Of a stretch of DNA of 64,000 nucleotides, positions 52,515-62,870 are shown piece by piece. The position numbers and the translations under genes are program-made. This DNA is from Pseudomonas fluorescens (lineage in GTDB: Bacteria > Pseudomonadota > Gammaproteobacteria > Pseudomonadales > Pseudomonadaceae). The DNA lies in the NCBI RefSeq assembly GCF_003732425.1, contig NZ_MOBX01000016.1, positions 1-64,000 on the forward strand, in the 5' to 3' direction. Numbering within the stretch: position 1 is the first letter of the stretch; the number at the start of each line of letters is the position of its first letter. Below the pieces are notes generated by a model. That model was given only the letters and a program-made list of their open reading frames with translations, had not been told where the DNA came from and made no database searches.

Positions 52515-52946
52515 AATGGCATTTGCGTAAAACGCTTGATGCTTCACCGTCGAAGCCGCACACGCGACCGAGACAAATCTGCTTCACGCGTCAGACCTGG
52601 CTCTTTTGCCAGCGGTGCACGTCTTTTCTGACGAGCCTTTCAAGGCTACTGACGAGCACACCCACTGATTCCTCTTACGACGATCAGCCCAAGGCACCTG
52701 CATGCGTGCCCGCTTTATTGAGCTATCCGAGGCCCTTGACCGGCCGTCAGCGGACTCAGCGCAACACTTTCAAATAGTCGACGACTGATGAGTACTAACG
52801 TCAGTGGATTTTCGGCAGATACACTTCCCGACAGCGATTACGCAGACGACACCGGTCGAGCCGCACATTTTGCGCGCTTCAAATAATGACCCGCGTCCGG
52901 CAGCCTTTCGCATCGGACTTATTACAGCGCAGACGACGAGAACGCC

Positions 52947-54911
52947 ATGGCCGGGCTGATTCCCCAGAGCTTCATTGACGACCTGCTGAACCGCACCGAC
53001 ATCGTCGACGTGGTCAGTTCGCGCGTGCAATTGAAGAAGGCCGGCAAGAACTACACCGCCTGTTGCCCGTTTCACAAAGAGAAAACCCCGTCCTTCAGCG
53101 TCAGCCCCGACAAGCAGTTCTATTACTGCTTCGGCTGCGGCGCCGGCGGCAATGCCCTCGGCTTTCTCATGGATCACGACAACCTGGACTTCCCCCAGGC
53201 CGTCGAAGATCTGGCGAAAGCCGCCGGCATGGAAATCCCCCGCGAAGAAAGCGGCCGCGAGCGCAAGCCACGGCAGCCGACCGATTCGCCGCTGTATCCG
53301 CTACTCACCGCCGCCGCCGACTTTTACCGGCAGGCACTCAAGAGCCATCCGGCACGCAAAGCCGCGGTGGATTACCTCAAGGGCCGCGGCCTGACTGGCG
53401 AGATCGCTCGGGATTTCGGCCTCGGCTTCGCGCCGCCGGGCTGGGACAACCTGTTCAAACACTTGAGCAGCGATACTTTGCAGCAGAAGGCCATGATCGA
53501 CGCCGGCCTGCTGATCGAGAACGCCGAAACCGGCAAACGCTATGACCGCTTCCGCGATCGCGTGATGTTCCCGATCCGCGACACCCGCGGGCGGATCATC
53601 GCTTTCGGCGGCCGCGTACTCGGCGACGACAAACCGAAATACCTGAACTCACCGGAAACCCCGGTCTTCCATAAAGGCCAGGAACTCTACGGCCTCTATG
53701 AAGCACGCAAGAACAACCGCAACCTCGACGAAATCATCGTCGTCGAAGGCTACATGGACGTCATCGCCCTCGCCCAGCAGGGGCTGAAGAATGCCGTCGC
53801 GACGCTGGGCACCGCGACCAGCGAAGAACATTTGAAGCGCCTGTTCCGCGTCGTACCGAACGTACTGTTCTGTTTCGATGGCGACCAGGCCGGCCGCAAC
53901 GCCGCATGGCGGGCACTCGAAGCAACGCTCTCGAGCCTGCAGGACGGACGCCGCGCTCGCTTCCTGTTTCTGCCCGAAGGCGAAGACCCGGATACCCTGG
54001 TGCGCGCCGAAGGCACTGACGCCTTCAAGGCGCGGATCAATCAGCACGCTCAGCCGCTGGCGGATTATTTCTTCCAGCAACTGACCGAAGAGGCCGATCC
54101 GCGCTCGCTCGAAGGCAAGGCCCATCTGGCCACCCTCGCCGCACCGTTGATCGACAAGGTTCCGGGCGCCAACCTGCGCATTCTGATGCGTCAGCGCCTG
54201 ACCGAAATCACCGGTCTGAGCAGTGAAACGGTCAGTCAGCTGGCGCAAAGTGCGCCCCAGGAAGCGCCGCCCGCCTACGATCCGGGCATCGATTACGACG
54301 CAATGCCGGACTACAGCGACTACCATCAGCCGCAGGCACAGGACATGTATGTGCCGCAGCAGGAGTGGACACCAAAGAAGTCCGGCGCTGGCGGCAAAAA
54401 GTGGGACAAAAAACCCTGGGACAAGAACGGCAAACGTGGCGGTGATCGCGATCAGCAGCGCCCGCGCACACCGATTGGCGTCGAGTCGCCAACCCTTACC
54501 GCCCTGCGCACACTGCTTCATCACCCGCAATTGGCCAAGCGCGTCGAAGATGCCGGGCACATTGCGGACGAGAATCAGACCAACGCCCAGTTACTTGTGG
54601 CGCTGCTCGAAGCCGTACAGAAGAATCCCAAGCTAAACTCATTTCAGTTGATCGCGCGATGGCACGGTACTGAACAGGGACGCTTGCTCAAGGCACTGGC
54701 AGAAAAGGAGTGGCTGATTGACGGCGATAACCTTGAACAACAGTTTTTCGACACCATTACTAGCTTGTCAGCCCGCCAACGCGAGCGAAATCTGGAACAG
54801 TTGCTCAGGAAAGCGCGTCAAAGCGAACTGAGCATTGAAGAGAAAAATCAACTGCGCGACCTACTAAGTCGCAATGTTTCCGCATCAAACCCGACCTCAA
54901 CTGGCGCGTGA
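52947..54911 (+). CDS. dnaG: DNA primase
   Basis: Synthesises RNA primers at the replication fork. The 654-residue protein has the CHC2 zinc-binding domain (C40, H43, C61, C64), the TOPRIM core (VVEGYMDVIALAQQG, CFDGDQAGRNAA), a charged Lys/Gly-rich linker (residues about 470-510), and a DnaB-binding C-terminal domain. Start at ATG with GAG upstream. It precedes rpoD by 67 bases. Confidence 0.96.
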   Translation: MAGLIPQSFIDDLLNRTDIVDVVSSRVQLKKAGKNYTACCPFHKEKTPSFSVSPDKQFYYCFGCGAGGNALGFLMDHDNLDFPQAVEDLAKAAGMEIPREESGRERKPRQPTDSPLYPLLTAAADFYRQALKSHPARKAAVDYLKGRGLTGEIARDFGLGFAPPGWDNLFKHLSSDTLQQKAMIDAGLLIENAETGKRYDRFRDRVMFPIRDTRGRIIAFGGRVLGDDKPKYLNSPETPVFHKGQELYGLYEARKNNRNLDEIIVVEGYMDVIALAQQGLKNAVATLGTATSEEHLKRLFRVVPNVLFCFDGDQAGRNAAWRALEATLSSLQDGRRARFLFLPEGEDPDTLVRAEGTDAFKARINQHAQPLADYFFQQLTEEADPRSLEGKAHLATLAAPLIDKVPGANLRILMRQRLTEITGLSSETVSQLAQSAPQEAPPAYDPGIDYDAMPDYSDYHQPQAQDMYVPQQEWTPKKSGAGGKKWDKKPWDKNGKRGGDRDQQRPRTPIGVESPTLTALRTLLHHPQLAKRVEDAGHIADENQTNAQLLVALLEAVQKNPKLNSFQLIARWHGTEQGRLLKALAEKEWLIDGDNLEQQFFDTITSLSARQRERNLEQLLRKARQSELSIEEKNQLRDLLSRNVSASNPTSTGA

Positions 54912-54925
54912 GGTCATAGCTCAGG

Positions 54926-54931
54926 TATAAT
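54926..54931 (+). promoter_or_regulatory. candidate -10 of an internal rpoD promoter
   Basis: A perfect TATAAT lies 47 bases ahead of the rpoD start, in the dnaG-rpoD gap. No matching -35 hexamer was found at 16-18 bases, so only the -10 is supported. E. coli has a heat-inducible rpoD promoter at about this position. Confidence 0.35.
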
Positions 54932-54978
54932 CCTCGGCTTGTTTTTTGCCCGCCAAGACCTTCAGTGGATAGGGTGTT

Positions 54979-56823
<1,845 letters not shown>

Positions 56824-56829
56824 TACCAG

Positions 56830-56857
56830 AACCCCCGGCCCAGGCCGGGGGTTTTGT
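56830..56857 (+). terminator. terminator downstream of rpoD
   Basis: AACCCCCGGCC (56830-56840), two bases, and GGCCGGGGGTT (56843-56853), then TTGTTT: a perfect, very GC-rich stem directly after rpoD. Confidence 0.9.
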
Positions 56858-56949
56858 TTATATGGCAGATTAAATTCTTCGCAACGCCCCTCCCCCGCAT
56901 ACCCCGTCTACACTCGAAACAATCATCCCCGAGCCATAACGAGAGCGTT

Positions 56950-59900
56950 ATGCCCAGATTGGCGTCCGTGCTTTTTTTGCTGTCACTGATGATCTGGACC
57001 GCAACGGCTGACGCGCTGACTCTGACCGATGAAGAACGTAGCTGGCTGGCGGCTCACCCGGACTTGCGCCTGGGTGTCGATGCGTCGTGGCCGCCCTTTG
57101 AGTTTCGCGACGATCAGAGCCGCTATCAGGGCCTGGCTGCCGACTATATCGACGTGATTCGCCAACGCCTGGCAATCAAATTGACGCCCATCGAACCGGT
57201 GAGCTGGACGGTGGTACTCGAACAGGTCAAATCGGGCAAGATCGACCTCCTGCCCGGCATCATGTCCACACCGGAGCGCCAGACTTACCTGTCGTTTACC
57301 CGCCCTTATCTCGACTTCCCTATCGTCATCCTCGCCCACATCGGCGGCGCGCAACCGCGCAAACTCGACGACCTGTACGGTTTGAAGATCGCCGTGGTGG
57401 AAAACTACGCCCCCCACGAACTGCTGCGCACTCACCACCCCGATCTGAATCTGGTGGCCATGCCCAATGTCAGCTCGGCGTTGCAGGCACTGGCGACCGA
57501 CGAAGTGGACGCCGTCGTCGGCGACCTCGCGTCCAGCGTCTGGAGCCTGCGCCAGCTCAAGCTCGACGGTCTGTACGTCAGCGGCGAAACCCCGTATCGC
57601 TACCAACTGGCGATGGCCGTACCCCGCGACAACAAGGTGCTGGTGGGGATCCTCGACAAAGTCCTCGCGGACATGAGCCCTGATGAAATCAGCAGCATCC
57701 AGGAGCATTGGGTCGGCAACGTCCTTGATCATCGGACATTCTGGTCGGATCTACTGATCTACGGTTTGCCGGGTCTGTTGCTGTTGGTGACGATTCTCGC
57801 CGTGGTGATCCGCATCAACCGTCGTCTAAGCTCGGAAATCGCCCGCCGCATCGACCTCGAACAGGAACTGCGCAGCAGCGAATACCACTATCGCGGCCTG
57901 GTCGAGAGCCTGTCGGCCATCGCCTGGGAAGCGCGGATGAGCGACTTCACCTACAGCTATGTCTCGCCACACGCCGAAGATTTGCTCGGTTATCCACAAT
58001 CCCACTGGCTGATCCCCGGTTTCTGGCACAACATCATTCATCCCGCCGATCTGACCCGCACCCAGAGTTACTGCAAAGAAGCCCTCAGTGAGGGTCGCGA
58101 TCACATCGTCGACTATCGCGTGATCACCGCAGATGGTCGCTGCCTGTGGGTGCGCGACATCGTCAGCCTGATCGAGCACGGCCATGAGCCGGTGATGCGC
58201 GGTTTGATGATCGACATCAGCGAAATCAAGCGCACTGAAGAAGCACTGCGGCTCTCGGAGCAAAAGTTCGCCTCGGTCTTCCAGCAATGCCCGGATATTC
58301 TGGTGATTGCACGGCTGTCCGATGGCTGCCTGCTGGAGGTCAATGAAGCGTTTGAAGAGCAGATCGGGCTGAAAGCCGAAGAAGTCCTCGGGCAAACAGC
58401 GACCGAGCTGAATATCTGGGGAATTCCCGGCGTCGGCCCCGGATTGCTGCAGCGCCTGCAGGCAGGCAGCATTCGTAATCTGGAGATGCCTTTTCGCCGC
58501 AACAATGGCCAACTGTTTACCGGCCTGATTTCCGCCGAGCCGTTTGACCTCGACACAACCCCCGCGCTGGTTGTCGTAGTGCGCGACATTACCCAGCTCA
58601 AGGAAACCCAACAGCAACTGCAAACCTCCGAAGAGAAGTTCGCCAAAGCCTTCCACGCCTCGCCGGACGGCTTGTTGTTGTCCCGCCAGAGCGATGGCCT
58701 GCTGCTGGAGGTCAACGAAGGTTTCAGCCGCATCACCGGCTTCAATAGCGCTATGTCGGTGGATCGCTCGGCGCTGGATCTGGGGATCTGGGTCAATCTC
58801 AACGAGCGCAAACAGATGCTCGATCTATTGCATCGCGACGGCTTCGTCCGTGACTTCACCTGCCATATCCGTCGCAGTGACGGGCAGATTCGCCTCTGCG
58901 AAGTGTCCAGCCGTCCGCTGCCGATCGGTGACGAAGATTGCATGCTGACCATCGCCCGGGACATAACTGAGCGCCACCTGATGCAGGAAAAACTGCAACA
59001 GGCCGCGACTGTATTCGAGAGCACTGCCGAAGGTGTATTGATCACCGATACCCAACAACACATCAGCGCAGTCAACCGCGCGTTCACCGAGATCACCGGC
59101 TATAGCGAAAGCGAAGCACTCGGCCATACACCGCGCCTGCTCGCCTCAGGCCTGCACGACAGCGCGTTTTACGCGGCAATGTGGCACCAGTTGACCGATG
59201 AAGGTCACTGGCAAGGCGAGATCTCCAACCGGCGCAAGAACGGCGAGTTGTACCCGAGCTGGCTGACCATTAGTGCCGTACGTAACCGCGACAAGTTCAT
59301 CACCCACTTTGTCGCGGTATTTGCCGATATCTCCAGCCTCAAGCATGCGCAGGCCAAACTCGATTACCAGGCTCACCACGACCCGCTCACCGGCCTGCCC
59401 AACCGTACGCTGTTCGAAAGCCGCTTGCTGATGGCACTGAACAGTCAGCAAGAAAACGGCGGCCAGGGCGCGGTGCTGTTCCTTGATCTCGATCGCTTCA
59501 AACACATCAATGACAGTCTTGGCCATCCGGTCGGCGATCTGCTGCTCAAGGGCATCGCCGTGCGTTTAAAGGAACAGCTGCGCGACATCGACACCGTCGC
59601 CCGTCTGGGCGGTGATGAATTCATTATTCTGCTCCCCGGCCTGCAGCAAGCCAGCGACGCCGACAACATCGCCACGAAGCTGCTCAACTGCTTCGGCGCA
59701 CCGTTCCAGGCCGGCGAACACGAGTTTTTCATCAGCGCCAGCATCGGCACCAGCCTCTATCCGCGCGATGGTTGCGACGTGGCCACCCTGGTAAAGAACG
59801 CGGATGCGGCGATGTACCGCTCCAAAGCCAAAGGTCGCAACCGCGTCGAGAGCTACACCCGCGACCTGACTGCACAAGCCATCGAACGTGTGGCACTGGA

Positions 59901-60696
59901 GCACGAACTGCGCCGCGCCATCGAGCGTGAGGAGTTGTTCCTCTACTACCAACCGAAAATCAGTCTCGAAGATCACAGCCTGGTCGGCGCTGAAGCACTG
60001 ATTCGCTGGCGTCATCCGACCTTTGGCGAAGTGCCGCCGGAACACTTCATTCCGTTGGCAGAAGAGAACGGGATGATTTTGCAAATAGGCGATTGGGTCC
60101 TGGAGACCGCCTGCCGGCAGATGTTCGAGTGGAACCAGATTTACGATAGCCTCGGGCCACTGTCGGTCAATCTCGCAGGCGCGCAATTGCGCCAGCCCAA
60201 CCTGCTCGGGCGCATTGAGCAACTGCTCAAGGAAAACCGACTCAGGCCGGATTTACTGCAACTGGAAATTACCGAAAATTTCATCATGAGTCAGGCCGAA
60301 GAGGCGCTGGCGGTGCTGCATCAACTCAAACACTTGGGCGTACAACTGGCAATCGACGACTTCGGCACGGGTTACTCCTCACTCAGTTACCTGAAACGCC
60401 TGCCGCTGGACATCCTGAAAATCGACCAGTCCTTCGTTCGCGGACTCCCCGACGACCCCCACGATGCGGCGATTGTCCGAGCCATCATCGCCTTGGGTCG
60501 CAGCATGCAATTCACCGTGATCGCCGAAGGCGTGGAAACCCAGGCGCAACAACAATTCCTCGCGACCGAAGGCTGCGAGCAGATCCAGGGCTACATCGTC
60601 AGCCTGCCCCTGCCACCAGAAGAATTTGCTGCAACGTTTCTTCGTATTGCCGTATCCGATTTTTCGGATAGCACTGCCGAGAAACCGTCGCTATAA
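56950..60696 (+). CDS. rmcA: c-di-GMP turnover protein RmcA (SBP-PAS-GGDEF-EAL)
   Basis: Membrane regulator that controls cyclic di-GMP; in P. aeruginosa RmcA links redox state and arginine sensing to biofilm structure. The 1248-residue protein has a signal peptide (about 1-21), a periplasmic solute-binding domain (about 25-255), a transmembrane helix (about 266-290), about four PAS domains, a GGDEF domain with intact RLGGDEF, and an EAL domain with GAEALIRW and the later DDFGTGYSSL. Both catalytic motifs are intact. Start is the ATG at MPRLASVLF; upstream codons are open through the rpoD terminator. It matches PA0575 in position and architecture. Confidence 0.92.
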   Translation: MPRLASVLFLLSLMIWTATADALTLTDEERSWLAAHPDLRLGVDASWPPFEFRDDQSRYQGLAADYIDVIRQRLAIKLTPIEPVSWTVVLEQVKSGKIDLLPGIMSTPERQTYLSFTRPYLDFPIVILAHIGGAQPRKLDDLYGLKIAVVENYAPHELLRTHHPDLNLVAMPNVSSALQALATDEVDAVVGDLASSVWSLRQLKLDGLYVSGETPYRYQLAMAVPRDNKVLVGILDKVLADMSPDEISSIQEHWVGNVLDHRTFWSDLLIYGLPGLLLLVTILAVVIRINRRLSSEIARRIDLEQELRSSEYHYRGLVESLSAIAWEARMSDFTYSYVSPHAEDLLGYPQSHWLIPGFWHNIIHPADLTRTQSYCKEALSEGRDHIVDYRVITADGRCLWVRDIVSLIEHGHEPVMRGLMIDISEIKRTEEALRLSEQKFASVFQQCPDILVIARLSDGCLLEVNEAFEEQIGLKAEEVLGQTATELNIWGIPGVGPGLLQRLQAGSIRNLEMPFRRNNGQLFTGLISAEPFDLDTTPALVVVVRDITQLKETQQQLQTSEEKFAKAFHASPDGLLLSRQSDGLLLEVNEGFSRITGFNSAMSVDRSALDLGIWVNLNERKQMLDLLHRDGFVRDFTCHIRRSDGQIRLCEVSSRPLPIGDEDCMLTIARDITERHLMQEKLQQAATVFESTAEGVLITDTQQHISAVNRAFTEITGYSESEALGHTPRLLASGLHDSAFYAAMWHQLTDEGHWQGEISNRRKNGELYPSWLTISAVRNRDKFITHFVAVFADISSLKHAQAKLDYQAHHDPLTGLPNRTLFESRLLMALNSQQENGGQGAVLFLDLDRFKHINDSLGHPVGDLLLKGIAVRLKEQLRDIDTVARLGGDEFIILLPGLQQASDADNIATKLLNCFGAPFQAGEHEFFISASIGTSLYPRDGCDVATLVKNADAAMYRSKAKGRNRVESYTRDLTAQAIERVALEHELRRAIEREELFLYYQPKISLEDHSLVGAEALIRWRHPTFGEVPPEHFIPLAEENGMILQIGDWVLETACRQMFEWNQIYDSLGPLSVNLAGAQLRQPNLLGRIEQLLKENRLRPDLLQLEITENFIMSQAEEALAVLHQLKHLGVQLAIDDFGTGYSSLSYLKRLPLDILKIDQSFVRGLPDDPHDAAIVRAIIALGRSMQFTVIAEGVETQAQQQFLATEGCEQIQGYIVSLPLPPEEFAATFLRIAVSDFSDSTAEKPSL

Positions 60697-60697
60697 T
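60692..60697 (+). promoter_or_regulatory. -10 element of the tRNA gene, overlapping the rmcA stop
   Basis: A perfect TATAAT lies 14 bases before the tRNA 5' end and contains the TAA stop of rmcA (60694-60696). No clear -35 hexamer was found 16-18 bases upstream, where the rmcA coding end limits choice. Confidence 0.55.
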
Positions 60698-60711
60698 CCG
60701 CGACCTACTGA

Positions 60712-60788
60712 GGGCCTATAGCTCAGTTGGTTAGAGCAGAGGACTCATAATCCTTTGGTCCACGGTTCAAGTCCGTGTGGGCCCACCA
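60712..60788 (+). tRNA. tRNA with CAU anticodon, probably tRNA-Ile2 (lysidine-modified)
   Basis: A 77-base cloverleaf with encoded CCA: acceptor GGGCCTA/TGGGCCC, D-arm GCTCAGTTGGTTAGAGC, anticodon loop CTCATAA (CAU at 60746-60748), and T-arm CACGGTTCAAGTCCGTG. C4-G69 and C5-G68 in the acceptor stem and AGAGCAG...CTTTGGTC resemble E. coli ileX, the TilS substrate, more than elongator tRNA-Met. It could still be elongator Met; programs often call it so. A hairpin terminator follows. Confidence 0.93.
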
Positions 60789-60794
60789 CATTCG

Positions 60795-60822
60795 AAAGCC
60801 GCGCTAAATGCGCGGCTTTTTT
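60795..60822 (+). terminator. terminator downstream of the tRNA
   Basis: AAAGCCGCGC pairs with GCGCGGCTTT around a 5-base loop and runs into TTTTTT, directly after the tRNA. The rest of the gap to the next gene at 60944 holds nothing recognisable apart from a GGGAG ribosome site. Confidence 0.9.
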
Positions 60823-60943
60823 GTGCCTGCCACTTTCTGTTCACAAGATCGACCGCCTGTAAATCAACCATTAACCAGTTCGTTACTTCAGTATCCAGGC
60901 CACACCGCCGTGGCGCATCTGATGATCCGAAAAGGGAGTTTTC

Positions 60944-62038
60944 ATGGTTGATGTTACTCGACGCTCATTCGTTGGATTCGCCGCAACTCTGCCGCTGCTG
61001 GCTCACACCCCATGGGCACAGGCTCAAATCGAAACTGTCCCGGCATCGTCGCCTTCCGATGACGTGTTGATCAACTTCAACGAAAGTCCTTGGGGACCCT
61101 CAGCGGCAGCCCGGCACGCGATGCAGCAAGGCATCGCCCTTTCGGGGCGTTATCCCTACAAGATCCAGTACCGACTCAATGCACTATTTGCCCAGCAGCA
61201 AGGCATTTCCGAGGATTTCGTCCAGACGTATTGCGGCTCCAAACAGGCCTTGCAGCATGCCGTGCATGCCTTCACGCAGCAGGGCAGTCTGGTGGTCGCC
61301 GCACCGTCCTACGAAGATCCCGCCCAAGCGGCTCGTGGCAGGAAAGTCACTGTTCACGAGGTGCCGCTGAACGCCGAGCATGCCCACGACCTGCCGCGCA
61401 TGCTGGCTGCCGACCCTCAGCCCGGTTTGATCTACGTCTGCAACCCGAACAATCCGACCGGCACTCTCACGGCCCGCAGCGATATCGAACGTGCCCTGAA
61501 GGACAAACCCAAAGGCTCGATTCTGTTGGTCGATGAGGCCTACATTGATTTTTCGCAGGCCACGACGTGCATTCCCCTGGTCAAAGATCACCCCGACCTG
61601 CTGGTGCTGCGTACCTTTTCGAAAATCTACGGCATGGCCGGCGCAAGGCTCGGTATCGCGGTGGGCAATCCGGCGCTGCTGGAACAACTGGAAGTGTTTG
61701 GTAACTACAACGTCCCGGCCGCATCTTCTCTGTTGGGAGCAATCGCCAGCCTTGAAGACGCGTCGTTGTTGAGCCAAAGGAAACACAACAACACGCGCCT
61801 GCGCGAGGAAACCGTCGCGTGGCTGAATGCGCGGGTTTTTCGCTGCACAGCGTCCCAGGCCAATTGCTTCATGATCGACGTCAGGCGCCCGGCGAGTGAC
61901 GTGGTCAAGGCACTGGCCGAGCGTCGCGTGTATGTCGGTCGCGTCTGGAAAGAATGGCCGACCTGGGTTCGGGTGAGTGTCGGCACGGACGATGACATGC
62001 GCCGGTTCCGAGAGGCGTTTGCCGAGGTTATGGCCTAA
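60944..62038 (+). CDS. Tat-exported PLP-dependent aminotransferase (HisC-like; PtaA candidate)
   Basis: Probable periplasmic transaminase. The 364-residue protein has a twin-arginine signal (VTRRSFVGFAATLPLLAH, with AQA before cleavage), then a class I/II aminotransferase fold like histidinol-phosphate aminotransferase: CNPNNPTGT, VDEAYIDF (D197), and RTFSKIYGMAGARLG with the PLP lysine K227. PLP enzymes exported by Tat are rare; in fluorescent pseudomonads PvdN and PtaA modify the pyoverdine side chain. This protein could be PtaA, but I assign that only by architecture. It precedes the Lrp-family gene by 108 bases. Confidence 0.82.
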   Translation: MVDVTRRSFVGFAATLPLLAHTPWAQAQIETVPASSPSDDVLINFNESPWGPSAAARHAMQQGIALSGRYPYKIQYRLNALFAQQQGISEDFVQTYCGSKQALQHAVHAFTQQGSLVVAAPSYEDPAQAARGRKVTVHEVPLNAEHAHDLPRMLAADPQPGLIYVCNPNNPTGTLTARSDIERALKDKPKGSILLVDEAYIDFSQATTCIPLVKDHPDLLVLRTFSKIYGMAGARLGIAVGNPALLEQLEVFGNYNVPAASSLLGAIASLEDASLLSQRKHNNTRLREETVAWLNARVFRCTASQANCFMIDVRRPASDVVKALAERRVYVGRVWKEWPTWVRVSVGTDDDMRRFREAFAEVMA

Positions 62039-62146
62039 GCAACACGGGCGTGAAGTAACGGTCAGGTTTCAGCAGCTCAATATCGTCGACACGCAGGTGA
62101 AAACCCAATCATCGCCTGCAAGCGTCCCCTCTATTGAGCCTGTAAC

Positions 62147-62647
62147 ATGCGCAAGCCACCGATTCGCGCCAATGGAGCCGCCCCCTTGCCAGACATCCGC
62201 CCGCCCGTGCTTGATGAAATCGACCGTCAGCTGATCGCCGCCCTTCAGATCAATGCCCGTGAGAGCGTGGCCATGCTCGCCCGGCAATTGGGCATTGCGC
62301 GCACTACCGTGACGTCGCGGCTGGCGCGGCTGGAAAAGGCCAAAGTGATCACCGGTTATGGCGTGCGTCTCGGCCAGCGAGTGGTCGATGGTGGCTTGCA
62401 GGCGTATGTCGGGATCAAGGTGCAGCCACGCTCCGGCAAAGAAGTGTTGCGCCGGTTGAGTGCGATGGCGCAGGTACAGCAGCTGTGTGCAGTGAGTGGC
62501 GAGTTTGATTATGTGGCGTGGTTGCGTACGGATTCGCCGGAGCAACTGGATCAGTTGCTGGATCAGATTGGCAGTGTGGACGGGGTGGAGAAGACGACGA
62601 CGTCGATCATTTTGAGTAGCAAGATTGATCGGGGGCAGCCGGTTTAA
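62147..62647 (+). CDS. Lrp/AsnC family transcription regulator
   Basis: The 166-residue protein has an N-terminal helix-turn-helix (LARQLGIARTTVTSRLARLEKA) and a C-terminal AsnC ligand-binding/oligomerisation domain (QAYVGIKVQPR, SGEFDYVAWLRTDS). It precedes davB in the same direction; P. putida KT2440 also has an Lrp-family gene beside davBA (recalled), so it probably senses lysine or a related amino acid. Start codon uncertain: the first 20 residues are non-conserved. Confidence 0.88.
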   Translation: MRKPPIRANGAAPLPDIRPPVLDEIDRQLIAALQINARESVAMLARQLGIARTTVTSRLARLEKAKVITGYGVRLGQRVVDGGLQAYVGIKVQPRSGKEVLRRLSAMAQVQQLCAVSGEFDYVAWLRTDSPEQLDQLLDQIGSVDGVEKTTTSIILSSKIDRGQPV

Positions 62648-62685
62648 GGTTGTGTCCGGACTTCTCGGGTGGATTACAGGGCCTC

Positions 62686-62709
62686 TTCGCGAGCAGGCTC
62701 GCTCCTACA
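62686..62709. repeat. single REP, family B
   Basis: TTCGCGAGCAGGCTCGCTCC followed by TACA, without an inverted partner. It lies 38 bases past the Lrp-family stop. The rest of the 223-base gap to davB is AT-rich and probably holds the davB promoter. Confidence 0.75.
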
Positions 62710-62870
62710 TTTTGGTCGGTGTGTAGCCACCAATCGTCATATTGATCAGTTAATTAGCAAAACGACGACACTTTGCGTCTTATTAACGTGTTCTACGCTC
62801 CCTAGAATGGCTGGCATCTTTTCCTATACTCAGACGCGCATCCTGCATCGGGTCGCCAGCAAGGTCAGCC

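Noticed and set aside
52523-52777. 84-codon frame in the rpsU-dnaG gap as a possible small gene
   Set aside because: No Shine-Dalgarno sequence, unusual composition, and no recognisable motif; treated as noncoding.
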